This document shows positions 38,635-48,802 of a DNA stretch of 64,000 nucleotides, piece by piece; within the stretch, counting starts at the first letter, position 1; every line of letters begins with the position of its first letter. The notes below the pieces were generated by a model that saw only the letters and a list, made by a program, of their open reading frames with translations, made no database searches and was not told where the DNA came from. Position numbers and translations under genes: made by a program. The stretch lies in assembly GCA_928721915.1 (NCBI GenBank), contig CAKMVZ010000006.1, forward strand, positions 158,441-222,440, written 5' to 3'. This DNA is from an uncultured Clostridia bacterium (GTDB lineage Bacteria; Bacillota; Clostridia; TANB77; CAG-508).

Positions 38635-39516
38635 ATGAAAAAGTTTTGTAATTTATGTCCACATAATTGCTTGGTAGATAGAAATAAAAATGTTGGAAGA
38701 TGTAAGGCAGGAAATTATATAGAAATAGGCGGATATTCTCTTCATTTTTTTGAAGAGCCATGTATTAGTGGAAAAAATGGTTCTGGTACAGTATTTTTTT
38801 CAAAATGTAATTTATCATGTGTTTTTTGTCAGAACTATGAAATCAGTAATCTTGGAAAAGGTAGAAAAATTTCGGTCGAAGAATTATCTGATATTTTTAT
38901 AGAGCAACAAGAAAATGGAGCTGAGAATATTAATTTAGTATCTCCAACGATTTATGTTGATAAAATTATAGAAGCTATAAAGTTAGCTAAAAATAAAGGA
39001 TTAAAACTTCCTATAATATATAATAGTAATGGATATGAAAGGATAGAAACTTTAAATTCTTTAGAAGGTTTAATAGATGTATATTTACCAGATTTTAAAT
39101 ATGGAAGAAATGATATTGGATTTAAATATTCTGGTATAAAAAATTATTTTGAAATTGCTTCAAAAGCTATTAAAGAAATGGAAAATCAAGTTGGATATCC
39201 AAAATTTGATGAAAATGGAATGATAAAAAGTGGTCTAATTGTAAGGCATTTGATTATGCCAAATAATATTGAAAATTCTAAAATAGTTTTAAAATGGTTA
39301 AAAGAAAATTTAAACGAAAAAACTTATATAAGTGTTATGACACAATATTTTCCTGCATATAAAGCAAAAGAATTTGATGAAATTAATCGAAAAATTACTA
39401 AAGAGGAATATGAAGAGGTCGAAGAGTACATATCAAATTTAGGAATAGAAAATGGGTATATGCAAGATTTTTCTGAAGAAGATGAAACACAGTATGTTCC
39501 AAAATGGAATTATTAA
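38635..39516 (+). CDS. PflX-like radical SAM protein (COG1313 type)
   Basis: This 293-residue protein begins with a Cys-rich stretch (CNLCPHNCLVDRNK, then RCKAG) and carries the radical SAM motif CNLSCVFCQNYEIS near residue 60. It resembles PflX and other homologues of pyruvate formate-lyase activating enzyme, which install glycyl radicals; its own target is unknown and no glycyl-radical enzyme is adjacent. The Arg codon CGA is used in EINRKIT. ATG 38635 follows AAAGGAAG. No CGG site. Confidence 0.85.
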   Translation: MKKFCNLCPHNCLVDRNKNVGRCKAGNYIEIGGYSLHFFEEPCISGKNGSGTVFFSKCNLSCVFCQNYEISNLGKGRKISVEELSDIFIEQQENGAENINLVSPTIYVDKIIEAIKLAKNKGLKLPIIYNSNGYERIETLNSLEGLIDVYLPDFKYGRNDIGFKYSGIKNYFEIASKAIKEMENQVGYPKFDENGMIKSGLIVRHLIMPNNIENSKIVLKWLKENLNEKTYISVMTQYFPAYKAKEFDEINRKITKEEYEEVEEYISNLGIENGYMQDFSEEDETQYVPKWNY

Positions 39517-39599
39517 ATTTATTAACTTTTTGTTAAAATAATTAATAGATTTAAATAAAACATTTGATTAATATAAAAATTAGTAAAATATTTTTTATA

Positions 39600-39839
39600 T
39601 TAATCTGTTTTTTTTAGTAAGTCCTCAATTTTAACTCCTAAAGCATTAGCAATATCATATAAGACTTCTATTGACATTTTTTTAACAACATTAGGAGCTT
39701 CAATTTGAGATATATAACTAAAACTTATTCCAACTTTTTCAGCAAGTTTTTCTTGAGAAATTTTTTTCTTTCTTCTATATTCTCCAATATTTCTGCCAAT
39801 TTGCTTGTACTCTTCTGAATATTTAGTTCCTTTTCCCAT
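39600..39839 (-). CDS. XRE-family helix-turn-helix regulator
   Basis: This 79-residue protein is a single Cro/C1-type HTH domain: IGRNIGEYRRKKKISQEKLA, then EKVGISFSYISQIE, followed by SIEVLYDIANALGVKIEDLL. It has no effector domain. It borders a gene-free, repeat-rich kilobase, so its targets cannot be assigned. Its start at 39839 has only a weak purine stretch upstream. Confidence 0.85.
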   Translation of the reverse strand: MGKGTKYSEEYKQIGRNIGEYRRKKKISQEKLAEKVGISFSYISQIEAPNVVKKMSIEVLYDIANALGVKIEDLLKKTD

Positions 39840-40097
39840 CTTTTACCTATTTAAAATTCCCATTTTTCTTTTATTTCCTATTGCATATTATAAACCATAT
39901 TTAACTAAAAATCTATTCACAAATAGTGAAAGTGTTAATAAATTTTTTGCAAAATGGATAAGCAAAAAAGAGAATAAAATTTGTCTCTTAAGAGAAAACT
40001 AAGATTATTAATTAAAAGTCAAAGTTTTCTTTAAGGGATTTTTTATTTATATTTTAATTGTGTGGAATTATTTTTTTTATATATTTAATTAATTTAG

Positions 40098-40231
40098 ATG
40101 TGTAAGCTTGCTTTTAGTTTCATATATTTGATTTTGTATAGTGAGGTCGCTTTTTAATTGCATATATTTAATTTTGTGCAGTGAAGCCGCTTTTTTAGTT
40201 ATATATATTTTATTTAGAAGAGTGAATCCGC
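40098..40231. repeat. Degenerate 40-bp tandem array (about 3.4 units) left of repeat element A
   Basis: Units begin at about 40098, 40140, 40180 and 40221 with the shared pattern AGTGARNCCGCTTTT followed by an AT-rich half. The last unit runs into the outer stem of element A. A single related unit precedes element B at 55250. Confidence 0.65.
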
Positions 40232-40384
40232 TTTTAAGGGTTTATATTTTTTAAAAGGGCAAAATCCCTACTTCGAAGAAAATGTAATCTTGATGGTTTT
40301 TGGAACCCTCAAGATAACATTTTCTATCTTGCTGGTCCCCACACAAGTTTTGCTTATCCTTTTAAAAAATATAAACCCTTAAAA
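40232..40384. repeat. Structured repeat element, copy A
   Basis: A 153-base element bounded by a perfect 27-bp inverted repeat (40232-40258 with 40358-40384). Inside are GCAAAA/TTTTGC (40259-40264 with 40348-40353) and a 16-bp stem with one mismatch (40278-40293 with 40309-40324). The core of about 99 bases is about 95 percent identical to copy B at 55293-55390, whereas the outer arms differ in sequence but remain fully paired. It could be a mobile palindromic element, a recombination or replication site, or a structured RNA. The gene-free stretch 39840-40885 otherwise holds only the other repeats listed. Confidence 0.85.
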
Positions 40385-40440
40385 GCTAGTATGTACTTTA
40401 AAATGAGTAACTACAAAAAATAAAAGCTACTAGAAGTTTT

Positions 40441-40484
40441 TAGGGACGTGTTGGAGTGCGGAAAAAAATGCCACACTGTCCCTA
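40441..40484. repeat. REP/MITE-like palindrome
   Basis: TAGGGAC ... AGTG pairs with CACT ... GTCCCTA. A half-copy of the left end (AAGGGACGTGTT) recurs at 40560. This resembles short palindromic remnants related to IS200/IS605-type ends; no transposase is nearby. Confidence 0.6.
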
Positions 40485-40885
40485 ATTGATCTTTAACAAT
40501 TTTTTTGAGATTAGTTAACTTTTTATATTAACTAATCTTTTCCTTTTTTTAATATGTTTTAAGGGACGTGTTCGAAAAACATGTTAATTTGATAAATTTA
40601 ATTAAGGGCTTTGGATATTCAGGGTCCTTTTGTTATTATCATGACGTAAAATGTCATAATATTTTTTTAATAAATTTTTTGATAAATATTTAAAAAAATC
40701 TATTTACAATTCAAAGTCAGCATGATAAAATACTTGCAATTTAATTTTTGCATATTTAATATGCAATTTCAAAATTAATTTAATTCAAAAAATTAAATTC
40801 TAAAGGCTCATTTCTAGCCGTTTAACTTCAATTTATAATATTGGAATTAAAAACATACAAAGAAAAATATTAGTACAAGGAGAAT

Positions 40886-41857
40886 ATGCGTAATGTTTGT
40901 ATGTTCATTATGCATGAATTTTATATGATGAATGATGAATTAAAAAATTATACAGAAGAAGCTAAAAAGGCGGTAGTTCCAACAAATGACTTTGTGTTTA
41001 AAAGAATATTTGGAAGGGAGGGAAATGAGGAAATAACGAAAGATTTATTAAGTGCTATAATAGAAGATGAAATAGTATCAATAAATTTAGAAAAAAATAC
41101 GACAATAGGTGGAGATATTATAGATGATAAAACGAATGTATTAGATATAAGAGCAGAATTAAATAATAAAATAAAAGTAGATATAGAAGTTCAAATGGCT
41201 TCGCAAGATTACATAGAAGAAAGAATACTGTATTATTGGGCAAAATTATATACAAGAACAGTATTAAAAGGTGAGATATATGAAGAAGCTAAAAGGACAA
41301 TAGCAATATTAATAGCAAATTTTGAAATAGATAATTTAAAAGAAATAGAAAAATATCATACTAAATAGAAGATATTGGAAACAGAAATAAGTAAAAAAGT
41401 CTTGACAGAGAAGTTTGAGATTGATATTATTGAGTTACCGAAAGCTAAGAAGCTTTTGGAGAAAAATAAAAATGATAGTAAAAATCAAAAACTTTTGTTA
41501 TGGGTAAAATTTTTAATAAATCCAGAGAGTTTGGGGGTGGCTGAGATGGATGAAAATGAAGAAGTAAAAAAAGCGAATGAAGAGTTAGAGAAATTAAAAC
41601 AAGATGAAATAAATTCATGGTATGCCTTAAGAAGGCAAGGAGCAGTAGTAGATGAGAAACTAAGATTAAGCTATGCGACTAGAAAAGGACTTGAGCAGGG
41701 GATAGCACAAGGGGAAAAATTAAAACAAATAGAAATAGCTAAAAAAATGATTTTGAAAGATATGGACGATGAATCTATAATTGAATTAACAGGTTTGACT
41801 AAAAAAGAAGTAGAAGAAATAAAGAAAAGTTTATCAGAAAAAGTGAATAAAAATTAG
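40886..41857 (+). pseudogene. Rpn-family PD-(D/E)XK nuclease/transposase-like gene with in-frame TAG
   Basis: The two halves join in the same frame across TAG 41366. The first half has the Rpn/PDDEXK core (PTNDFVFKRIFG ... DIRAELNNKIKVDIEVQM, where D-x(n)-E-x-Q is the nuclease motif). Family members read YHTKWKI at the break; here it is YHTK-stop-KI, so a Trp TGG has become TAG. TAG ends other genes here (rplM, groS, groL, pth), so it is a true stop. Rpn proteins are recombination-promoting nucleases often found in many copies. The second half ends in the usual acidic-basic tail. Probably inactivated recently, as the rest is intact. Confidence 0.75.
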
Positions 41858-41929
41858 TAATTTTAAAAAAATTACAATCAAATTTATTATAGATACAAAT
41901 TTATGTAAAATTGTTTATTTAATCAATAA

Positions 41930-41968
41930 AAAACCCCAATTACGTTTTTGTAATTGGGGAAATTTTTA
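41930..41968. terminator. Bidirectional terminator
   Basis: CCCCAATTAC and GTAATTGGGG with a 6-base loop, A-run on the left and T-run on the right, between convergent Rpn and clpE genes. Confidence 0.9.
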
Positions 41969-44244
41969 TTTTATTTCAAAATTAAGTTCTTTTCCGTTTG
42001 AATGAACAAAGATTGTATTTCCTGAAATTATTTCATTTCTTAAAATTTTATCTGCTATTACGTCTTCTATATAGTTTTGTATACTTCTTCTTAATGGTCT
42101 TGCACCATATTTTAAGTCTGTTCCTTTTTCTAATAGGAATTTTTTAGCTGTATCATCAACTTCTAGCTTCATTTCTTTAGATTTTAAAGCTAATCTTGTT
42201 TGATCAAGAAGTAAATCAACAATTTGTAATAATTCACTTTCTGTAAGTGGACTAAATGGAATTATTTCATCAACTCTGTTTAAAAATTCTGGTCTAAATA
42301 AACTCTTTAAAGCGTCAACCATTTTATTTGTATCAGAAATTGGTTGATTTCCAAATCCTATTGAATTTGTATTTAAGTTTGAACCCGCATTTGATGTCAT
42401 GATTATAATAGTATTTGAGAAATTAACTGTATTTCCTTGTGCGTCTGTAAGTTTTCCATCGTCTAGAACTTGAAGTAAGATGTTGAAAACATCTGGATGA
42501 GCTTTTTCAATTTCGTCTAATAAAATTATAGAATAAGGTTTTCTTTTAACTCTATCAGTTAATTGACCTGCATCATCATATCCAACATATCCTGGAGGAG
42601 AACCTATTAATTTTGATGTTGAGTGACTTTCCATATATTCACTCATATCAATTCTTATAATAGAATCTTCGCTTCCAAAGATTTCTTTTGCTAAACTTTT
42701 AGCAAGTTCTGTTTTACCAACACCTGTAGGACCTACAAATATAAATGATGGTGGACGTTTTGTACTTTGAAGTCCCACTCTGTTTCTTCTAATAGCTCTT
42801 GATACTGCTTTTATTGCTTCATCTTGACCAATTATATGTTTATGTAAATATGTTTCTAGGTTTAATAGTTTTTCTGTTTCAGCTTCTGTTATTTTTGTTA
42901 CTGGAATTTTCGTCCATTTTTCAATAACTTCTGCAACATCTTGAACTGTAAGAACAGAAGGTTTTAAAGTCTTTTCAATTTCTGCCATTTTATCTTTTAA
43001 ACTGCATTCTTTTGTTTTTAAATCTGCTGCTTTTTGATAATCTTCAATTGAATCTGAAGAAACAGCTTCTTCTTTTTCTGTTTCTATAACTGCAAGCTCA
43101 TTTTTTATCATTTCAAGTTCATATAGTTCTTTATTATTTAAATTAATTTTAGAACATGCTTCATCAATGATATCAATAGCTTTATCAGGTAAAAATCTAT
43201 CATGAATATATCTTTCAGACATTGTTACAATTTTTTCAATTATATCATCTGAAATTAATACTTTGTGAAACTCTTCATAATATTTTTTAATACCTTTTAT
43301 GATTTTTACAGTTTCTTCAATAGAAGGTTCTTCAACTGTTACTGGAGCAAATCTTCTTTCTAGTGCAGAATCTTTTTCAATATATTTTCTATATTCTTTT
43401 AAAGTTGTAGTTCCAATTACTTGAACTTCTCCAGAAGATAGGGCAGGTTTTAAAATATTTGCTGCATTCATTGAATGTTCTGCATCTCCAGCTCCAATTA
43501 TATTATGAATTTCGTCAATAACTAGAATAATATTTCCATAAGTTTTACATTCTTCTATTAAACTTTTCATTCTGGCTTCAAATTGACCTCTAAATTGTGT
43601 TCCAGCAACGATTGCTGTTATATCAATTAAATAAACTTCTTTATTTAAAAGTTTAGCTGGAACTTGTTTTCTAGCAATTTTTAAAGCTAATCCTTGAGCT
43701 ATTGCAGTTTTACCAACTCCGAGGTTCACCTACTAAACAAGGATTGTTTTTAGAACGTCTATTTAAAATTTGTGTTACTCTTAAGATTTCTTGTTCTCTA
43801 CCTATTACTTCATCAATTTTTCCGCTCACTAGCTAATGCTGTAAGATTAGTTCCAAATGTATCTAAAAATTTTTTTCTATTATTTTTTTGTTTTTTCTCA
43901 ACTTTAACAGTTTTCTTTCTAGTTCCATCTCCTCCAACAGAATTTTGTGCATTATTATCTTTATTGCCAAATAAATTAAATATTCCTGCAAAAGGATTAT
44001 CGTTGTATTCTTCAGTTCCATCATTGTTTGAAAGTTCTTCCATGAAGTTACCAAGTTGTTCTGAAATTTGTTCGATATCATCATCTGAGATGTTTGCATT
44101 TTGACTTAACACCTGAAGTGGATTGATACCTTTTTCTTTTGCACAATTATAGCATAGACCTTCAACAGAAGTTTTACCATTTTCTATTTTATTTATAAAA
44201 ACAACAGCAGGATTTTTTTTGCACACTGAGCAAACCATATTCAT
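41966..44244 (-). CDS. clpE: ClpE-type AAA+ unfoldase with N-terminal zinc finger (two CGG frameshifts)
   Basis: Skipping the two extra C residues (43824 and 43721, coding strand) gives 758 residues. The N-terminus has a four-Cys zinc finger (CSVCKKNPAV ... GLCYNCAKEKG), then a linker, AAA domain 1 with Walker A GEP-G-VGKTAIAQGLA and domain 2 with GPTGVGKTELAKSLA. The zinc finger identifies ClpE rather than ClpC. It feeds proteins to ClpP after stress. One extra C falls inside Walker A and one before it (ASE-G-KIDEVIGR), so an unshifted product has no ATPase at all. This is the only minus-strand gene with sites, and they obey the same coding-strand rule. Confidence 0.93.
43721..43721 (-). other. 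CGG +1 frameshift site 18 (clpE, Walker A)
   Basis: On the coding strand an extra C follows CCT and precedes GGA in GEP-G-VGKT. Unshifted reading is CGG AGT TGG TAA. Confidence 0.94.
43824..43824 (-). other. CGG +1 frameshift site 17 (clpE)
   Basis: On the coding strand an extra C follows GAG and precedes GGA (LASE-G-KIDEVIGR). Unshifted reading is CGG AAA AAT TGA. Confidence 0.93.
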
Positions 44245-44316
44245 TATACATCTACCTACTTTCTTTAAAACATTGCTATAAATACTGCATTTTACAACTA
44301 TTTATAGCTAGACTAT

Positions 44317-44345
44317 ATAATACAATATTTTTAAGACTTAGTCAA
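44317..44345 (-). promoter_or_regulatory. Promoter of clpE
   Basis: On the minus strand TTGACT and TATTAT are separated by 17 bases. I see no clear CtsR heptamer repeat next to it. Confidence 0.7.
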
Positions 44346-44492
44346 TAGCAAATAATTGACAATTTTAGGCTTTAATGCAATCTTAAGAAAATATAAATAA
44401 TTTAATTGACTTATTTTGATTTTTTGAATATTATATTAATACTAATGTGCTATTTTTTAATTTTTTAGAAAGGAGGAAAAATTAAAACTAAA

Positions 44493-44622
44493 AAAGTTAG
44501 CGCCAGAACATAGTAATATTTATTAACAATAATTCCTACATACTATGTTGACGAGGGTTCAGAGTTATCGAAGTTTTCGGCGGATGCTCTGATGGGGAGT
44601 TACACTCATTATTGATATTACA
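44493..44622 (+). ncRNA. glmS ribozyme
   Basis: The leader of glmS has the ribozyme's conserved core in order: AGCGCCAGAAC, GTTGACGAGG, TTATCGA and TTCGGCGGATGC, with pairing ACATAGTA/TACTATGT for the P2-P3 region. Cleavage is expected between A44499 and G44500. Glucosamine-6-phosphate binding triggers self-cleavage and mRNA decay, giving feedback on glmS. Confidence 0.93.
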
Positions 44623-44714
44623 AAATTAAGTAGTGATACTTATTTACAAAAAATATCAAAGTAATATTAAAAATAGTGCATATAAAATTTAAAAAAGTAA
44701 AGGAGAAAAATTTT

Positions 44715-46557
44715 ATGTGTGGAATAGTAGGCTATGTTGGAAAAAGAAAGGCTAAAGATATTTTGATAAATGGGCTTTTAAGATTAGAATATAGGGGGTA
44801 TGATTCAGCTGGAATTGCTGTTATTGAAGAAAATGGAATTAATGTTATAAAAAAACAAGGAAGAGTAAAAGAGCTTTTAAATATTAAAGAAATAGAAGAT
44901 TTAAGAGGTACAATTGGTATAGGTCATACAAGATGGGCAACTCATGGTAAACCATCAGAAACTAATTCTCATCCTCATTTAGATAATTCACGGTTTAATT
45001 GCAGTTGTTCATAATGGAATTATAGAGAATTATATAAATTTAAGAGATTTTTTAATAAAAAATGGATATAAATTTTTATCTCAAACAGATACAGAAGTTA
45101 TACCAAATTTAATTCATTATTATTATGAGAAAACTATTAAAAAAGATGAAAATGATTTTTTAAAAGCAATAAAACAAGCAATTCAAGATTTAAAAGGCAG
45201 TTTTGCAATAGAAATTTTGTGTAAAGATTTTGATAATAAGATGTTTGTAATACGTAAAGATAGTCCATTAGTTATTGGAAAAGGAATAGATGAAAATTAT
45301 ATAAGTTCTGATATTCCAGCTATTTTATCTTTTACAAAAGATTTTTATTTGTTAAATGATTATGAAATTGCCGTTCTTTCAAGTGAAAAAATTGAATTTT
45401 ATGATATAGATTTAAATTTAATACAAAAAGAACCGAAAAATATTGCATGGGATGTTAGTTCAGCAGAAAAAGATGGATATGAAGATTTCATGCTAAAAGA
45501 AATTTTTGAACAGCCAAAATCAATTAGAGAAACTATAGAAGCAAGAATTGCTTTAGGCTCAAAATGTTCTTTAGATGAATTAGATGATTTTACAAAAGAA
45601 TATTTAGAAAGTGTTGATAGAGTTTATATAGTGGCGTGTGGAACTGCTATGAATGCTGGAATGACAGTGAAAAAATTGCTAGAGCAATATTGCTCTTTAC
45701 AAACAGAGGTAGATATTGCATCTGAATTTAGATATAGAAATCCTTTAATTACATCAAAAACCTTATGTATTTTTATTTCTCAGTCAGGTGAAACAGCTGA
45801 TACTATTGCAGCTCTTAAGCTTTCAAAAGAAAAAGGAGCTAAAACTATAGCAATTTCAAATGTAATAGGAAGTTCTATAACAAGAGAAGCTGATTATTCA
45901 TTGTATACGCATGCAGGACCAGAAATTGCAGTAGCTTCAACTAAAGCATATACAGCTCAGATTGTACTTTTAGCAATTATTGCTATATATTTTGCAGAAG
46001 TTTTAGAAGTAAAAAATGAGAAACTAGAAAATCTTAAAAAAGAAATTTTAGATATTCCTAAAAAAATTGAAGAAATTTTAGATAATACTAAACAAATTCA
46101 AGATTTTGCAAAAAGAATTAGCAATGAAAAAGATGTATTTTTTATTGGACGTGGAATTGACTATTCTGTAGCTTTAGAGGGGTCTTTAAAATTAAAAGAG
46201 ATTTCTTATATTCATTCAGAAAGTTATGCTGCTGGAGAGTTAAAGCATGGACCAATTGCACTGATTGAAAATGGTATTACAGTAATTGGAATTATGACAG
46301 ATCCTAATCTTACTTTAAAAACAGTAAGTAATTTACAAGAAGTTGTAACAAGAGGAGCTAAAACTTTAATAATTACAAATCAAGATATTGATAAATCAAT
46401 GTTTGACGAGGTAATTGTTATTCCAAAAATAAGTGAATATATTTCTCCAATTTTATCTGTAATTCCAATGCAACTTTTGGCTTATTATATTTCAAAAGAA
46501 AGAGGATTAGATGTAGATAAACCTAGAAATTTAGCAAAATCAGTTACAGTAGAATAA
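44715..46557 (+). CDS. glmS: Glutamine-fructose-6-phosphate aminotransferase (one CGG frameshift)
   Basis: GlmS makes glucosamine-6-phosphate for peptidoglycan. ATG 44715 places the nucleophile Cys directly after Met (CGIVGYVGKR), after AAAGGAG; the longer frame upstream is leader. Skipping the extra C at 44991 gives HPHLDNS-G-LIAVVHNGIIENY, a hallmark of the glutaminase domain, and a 613-residue protein of normal length with two SIS domains and the C-terminal KPRNLAKSVTVE. The gene is thus controlled by the ribozyme and also depends on the +1 shift; without the shift only a 99-residue fragment would be made. Confidence 0.96.
44991..44991 (+). other. CGG +1 frameshift site 19 (glmS)
   Basis: An extra C follows TCA and precedes GGT (DNS-G-LIAVVHNG). 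Zero-frame translation stops at 45014. Confidence 0.94.
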
Positions 46558-46563
46558 AAATAA

Positions 46564-46594
46564 CCCTCAAGAAAACAAGATTTTCTTGGGGGGT
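46564..46594 (+). terminator. Terminator of glmS
   Basis: CCCTCAAGAAAA pairs with TTTTCTTGGGGGG around a short loop. Confidence 0.85.
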
Positions 46595-46601
46595 AAAAAA
46601 A

Positions 46602-46632
46602 TTCCCTCTTTTTATAAAGAGGGAGTTTTTCT
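46602..46632. terminator. Terminator between glmS and rpsT
   Basis: TCCCTCTTT and AAAGAGGGA flank a 5-base loop; T-runs on both strands let it serve the convergent rpsT gene. Confidence 0.85.
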
Positions 46633-46894
46633 ATTTTACAGTGTTTAATTTTTTTGCTAAACTTGATTTTTTTCTTGATGCTGTATTTGCTTTTAATACT
46701 CCTTTTGAGCAAGCTTGATCAACTTTTTTTACAGCATTTTTGAATGTTTCTTCAGCTTTTGCTTTATCTCCAGCTTCAACTGCTGATTCAAAAGTTTTAA
46801 CAGCTGTTTTATATGCTGATTTTACCATATTATTTTGAAGAGTTTTTGTTTTAATAACATTTACTCTTTTAATAGCAGACTTGATATTTGGCAT
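46631..46894 (-). CDS. rpsT: 30S ribosomal protein S20
   Basis: This 87-residue basic helical protein starts PNIKSAIKRVNVIKTKTLQN and ends ASRKKSSLAKKLNTVK, typical of S20, which binds 16S rRNA near the 5' domain. GAGGTG lies before ATG 46894. It is convergent with glmS. No CGG site. Confidence 0.95.
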   Translation of the reverse strand: MPNIKSAIKRVNVIKTKTLQNNMVKSAYKTAVKTFESAVEAGDKAKAEETFKNAVKKVDQACSKGVLKANTASRKKSSLAKKLNTVK

Positions 46895-47065
46895 TTTGCA
46901 CCTCCTCTAAAGTTATAAGTAAATTTTTCTTTAGATATTATAACAGGTTAAAACTTAAAATGCAAGCTTTTTACAAAAAAATCTATTTATTTTTTACTAG
47001 ACTTTTTGAATTTTATGTGTTATAGTAAAAAAGTAGATTTAATTACTTAAGAGGAGGTATGAGAA

Positions 47066-47515
47066 ATGATAGCTCTTGGCGCTGATCATGGAGGTTTTAA
47101 ATTAAAAGAAGAAATAAAAAAATACTTAGATGAAAAAGAAATAAAATATAAAGATTTTGGATGTTTTAATGAAGAAAGAACAGATTATCCAATTTATGCA
47201 GAAAAGGTTTCTAAAGCAATTCAAGGAAAAGAATGCAATTTAGGAATATTAATCTGTAAATCAGGAGCAGGAATGACTGTTGCTGCAAATAAATTTAAAG
47301 GAATAAGATGTAGTATAGCAATTAATGAAGATATGGCAAGAAATTCTAAAGCAGATGATGATATAAATGTTTTAGCAATTCCAGCAGAATATTTAAGTGT
47401 TTCTCAAGTTATTGCTATAATTAGAACTTGGATTGCAACTGATTTTAAAAATGATGACAGATATTTAAGTAGATTACAAATGATTGAAAATATTGAAGAA
47501 AAAGAAATGAAGTAA
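47066..47515 (+). CDS. rpiB: Ribose-5-phosphate isomerase B
   Basis: This 149-residue RpiB/LacAB-family isomerase starts IALGADHGGFKLKEEIKKYL and carries GILICKSGAGMTVAANK (catalytic Cys region) and ARNSKADDDINVLAIPA. It interconverts ribose-5-phosphate and ribulose-5-phosphate, or a similar sugar phosphate. AGGAGG precedes ATG 47066. The next gene starts 15 bases later. In this family the catalytic motif is usually CGTGIG; here it is CKSGAG, a known-type variation, so the exact substrate is open. No CGG site. Confidence 0.88.
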   Translation: MIALGADHGGFKLKEEIKKYLDEKEIKYKDFGCFNEERTDYPIYAEKVSKAIQGKECNLGILICKSGAGMTVAANKFKGIRCSIAINEDMARNSKADDDINVLAIPAEYLSVSQVIAIIRTWIATDFKNDDRYLSRLQMIENIEEKEMK

Positions 47516-47530
47516 GAGAGGTTAAAAAAC

Positions 47531-48695
47531 ATGTGGGGAGACATTGCTATTGCTTTTACAATTGCATTCCTTGCTGCATTTATGCTAACACCACTAACAA
47601 TAAAACTAGCAAATAAAGTTGGAGCTGTTGATACTCCGCAAGATGAAAGACGTATAAACAAAATAACAATGCCAAGACTACGGAGGACTAGCAGTCATTG
47701 CAGGGTTTATAGTATCTGTAGCATATTTACTTATTACAATGACAATTGAAAATAAAATTGATTTAAATGGTGTTGATAATTATGGAAAAAAATTAATAGG
47801 TTTTGCTGTTGGTGGACTAGTTATTATTGCTGTTTGTTTGTATGATGATATAAAAGGAGCACCAGCAATTGTAAAACTTGTAGCTCAAATAGTAGCTGCT
47901 TGTATTGTTATAAAATTAGGTGGAATAAAAATTGAAAATATTTCAATTCCAGGTTTTAATTGGTTAGAAAATCAAATTTTTTATAAAATTCTTACTGTTG
48001 CTTGGATTGTTGGAATAACGAATGCTATAAATTTAATTGATGGATTAGATGGTTTATCAACAGGAATAACTTTAATTGCATGTATTTCGCTTTTAGTTAT
48101 ATTTTCATTAAATTCATCTCCAATTATAGCAATACTTTTAATAACTGCTTTAGCTGGTTCATTAGTAGGATTTTTACCATATAATTTTAATCCAGCAAAA
48201 ACATTTATTGGAGACACGGGTTCAAATTTTTTAGGATATTGCATATCAGTAATTTCAATACTTGGAATTGCAAAAACATATACAGCAATTGTAATTGTTG
48301 CCCCTATAATAGTTTTGCTTCTTCCAATATTTGATACTTTATCTGCAATAGTTAGAAGATTAATTAATGGAAAATCAATAAAAGCAGTATTTAAACCAGA
48401 TGCAAATCATCTACACCATAAACTTTTAAAATCAGGTTTTACTCAAAAGCAAGTTGTTTTGTTATTATATGGTTTAACTGCAACTTTAGGAGTTTTTACG
48501 GTAATATTTATGGAAAGTGGAGCATGGAAAGCTTTATCTTTTGCAATTTTAGTAGTAATTATAATTGCAGTTGGTTATAAAGAATTTTTTAGACAAAGAT
48601 TAATAGGACCATCTAGTGAAGATGATTTTGAACATGAAGAAACTTTAGAAGAAACAGAAGCAAAACTTCCAAAAAAACATAGAATAGAAAAATAA
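47531..48695 (+). CDS. TagO/WecA-type polyprenyl-phosphate sugar-1-P transferase (one CGG frameshift)
   Basis: Skipping the extra C at 47681 gives a 387-residue membrane protein with about 10-11 segments. Family motifs: VDTPQDERRINKITMPRL-G-GLAVIAGF (in part), NAINLIDGLDGLSTGI with the catalytic Asp pair, GDTGSNFLGY and HLHHKLL. Enzymes of this kind start teichoic acid or O-antigen-like glycans by moving GlcNAc-1-P to undecaprenyl phosphate, which would supply the 20-28 kb glycan cluster. It follows rpiB by 15 bases. HxHHK-type ending favours TagO/WecA over MraY. Confidence 0.92.
47681..47681 (+). other. CGG +1 frameshift site 20 (TagO/WecA-type)
   Basis: An extra C follows CTA and precedes GGA in the family motif PRL-G-GLAV. 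The next codon is another Gly (GGA) with no extra C. Zero-frame translation stops at 47749. Confidence 0.93.
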
Positions 48696-48710
48696 ATATT
48701 AATATTTGTT

Positions 48711-48747
48711 AAAAGCAATAGTTTTTTGTAAAAATTATTGCTTTTTT
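48711..48747 (+). terminator. Rho-independent terminator
   Basis: AAAAGCAATA and TATTGCTTTT flank an AT-rich loop, with a T-run. Confidence 0.8.
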
Positions 48748-48802
48748 AAGTTTTATAAAATATAATTACAATGGATTACTTTAATAGAAAGAGGATGAAA
48801 AA

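Noticed and set aside
39840..40885. A prophage or insertion-sequence island
   Set aside because: Only short palindromes, arrays and one Rpn-type gene are present; there is no integrase, transposase or phage structural gene.
41366..41368. TAG read as Trp
   Set aside because: TAG ends rplM, groS, groL and pth at the expected places, and no other gene has an internal TAG at a Trp position.
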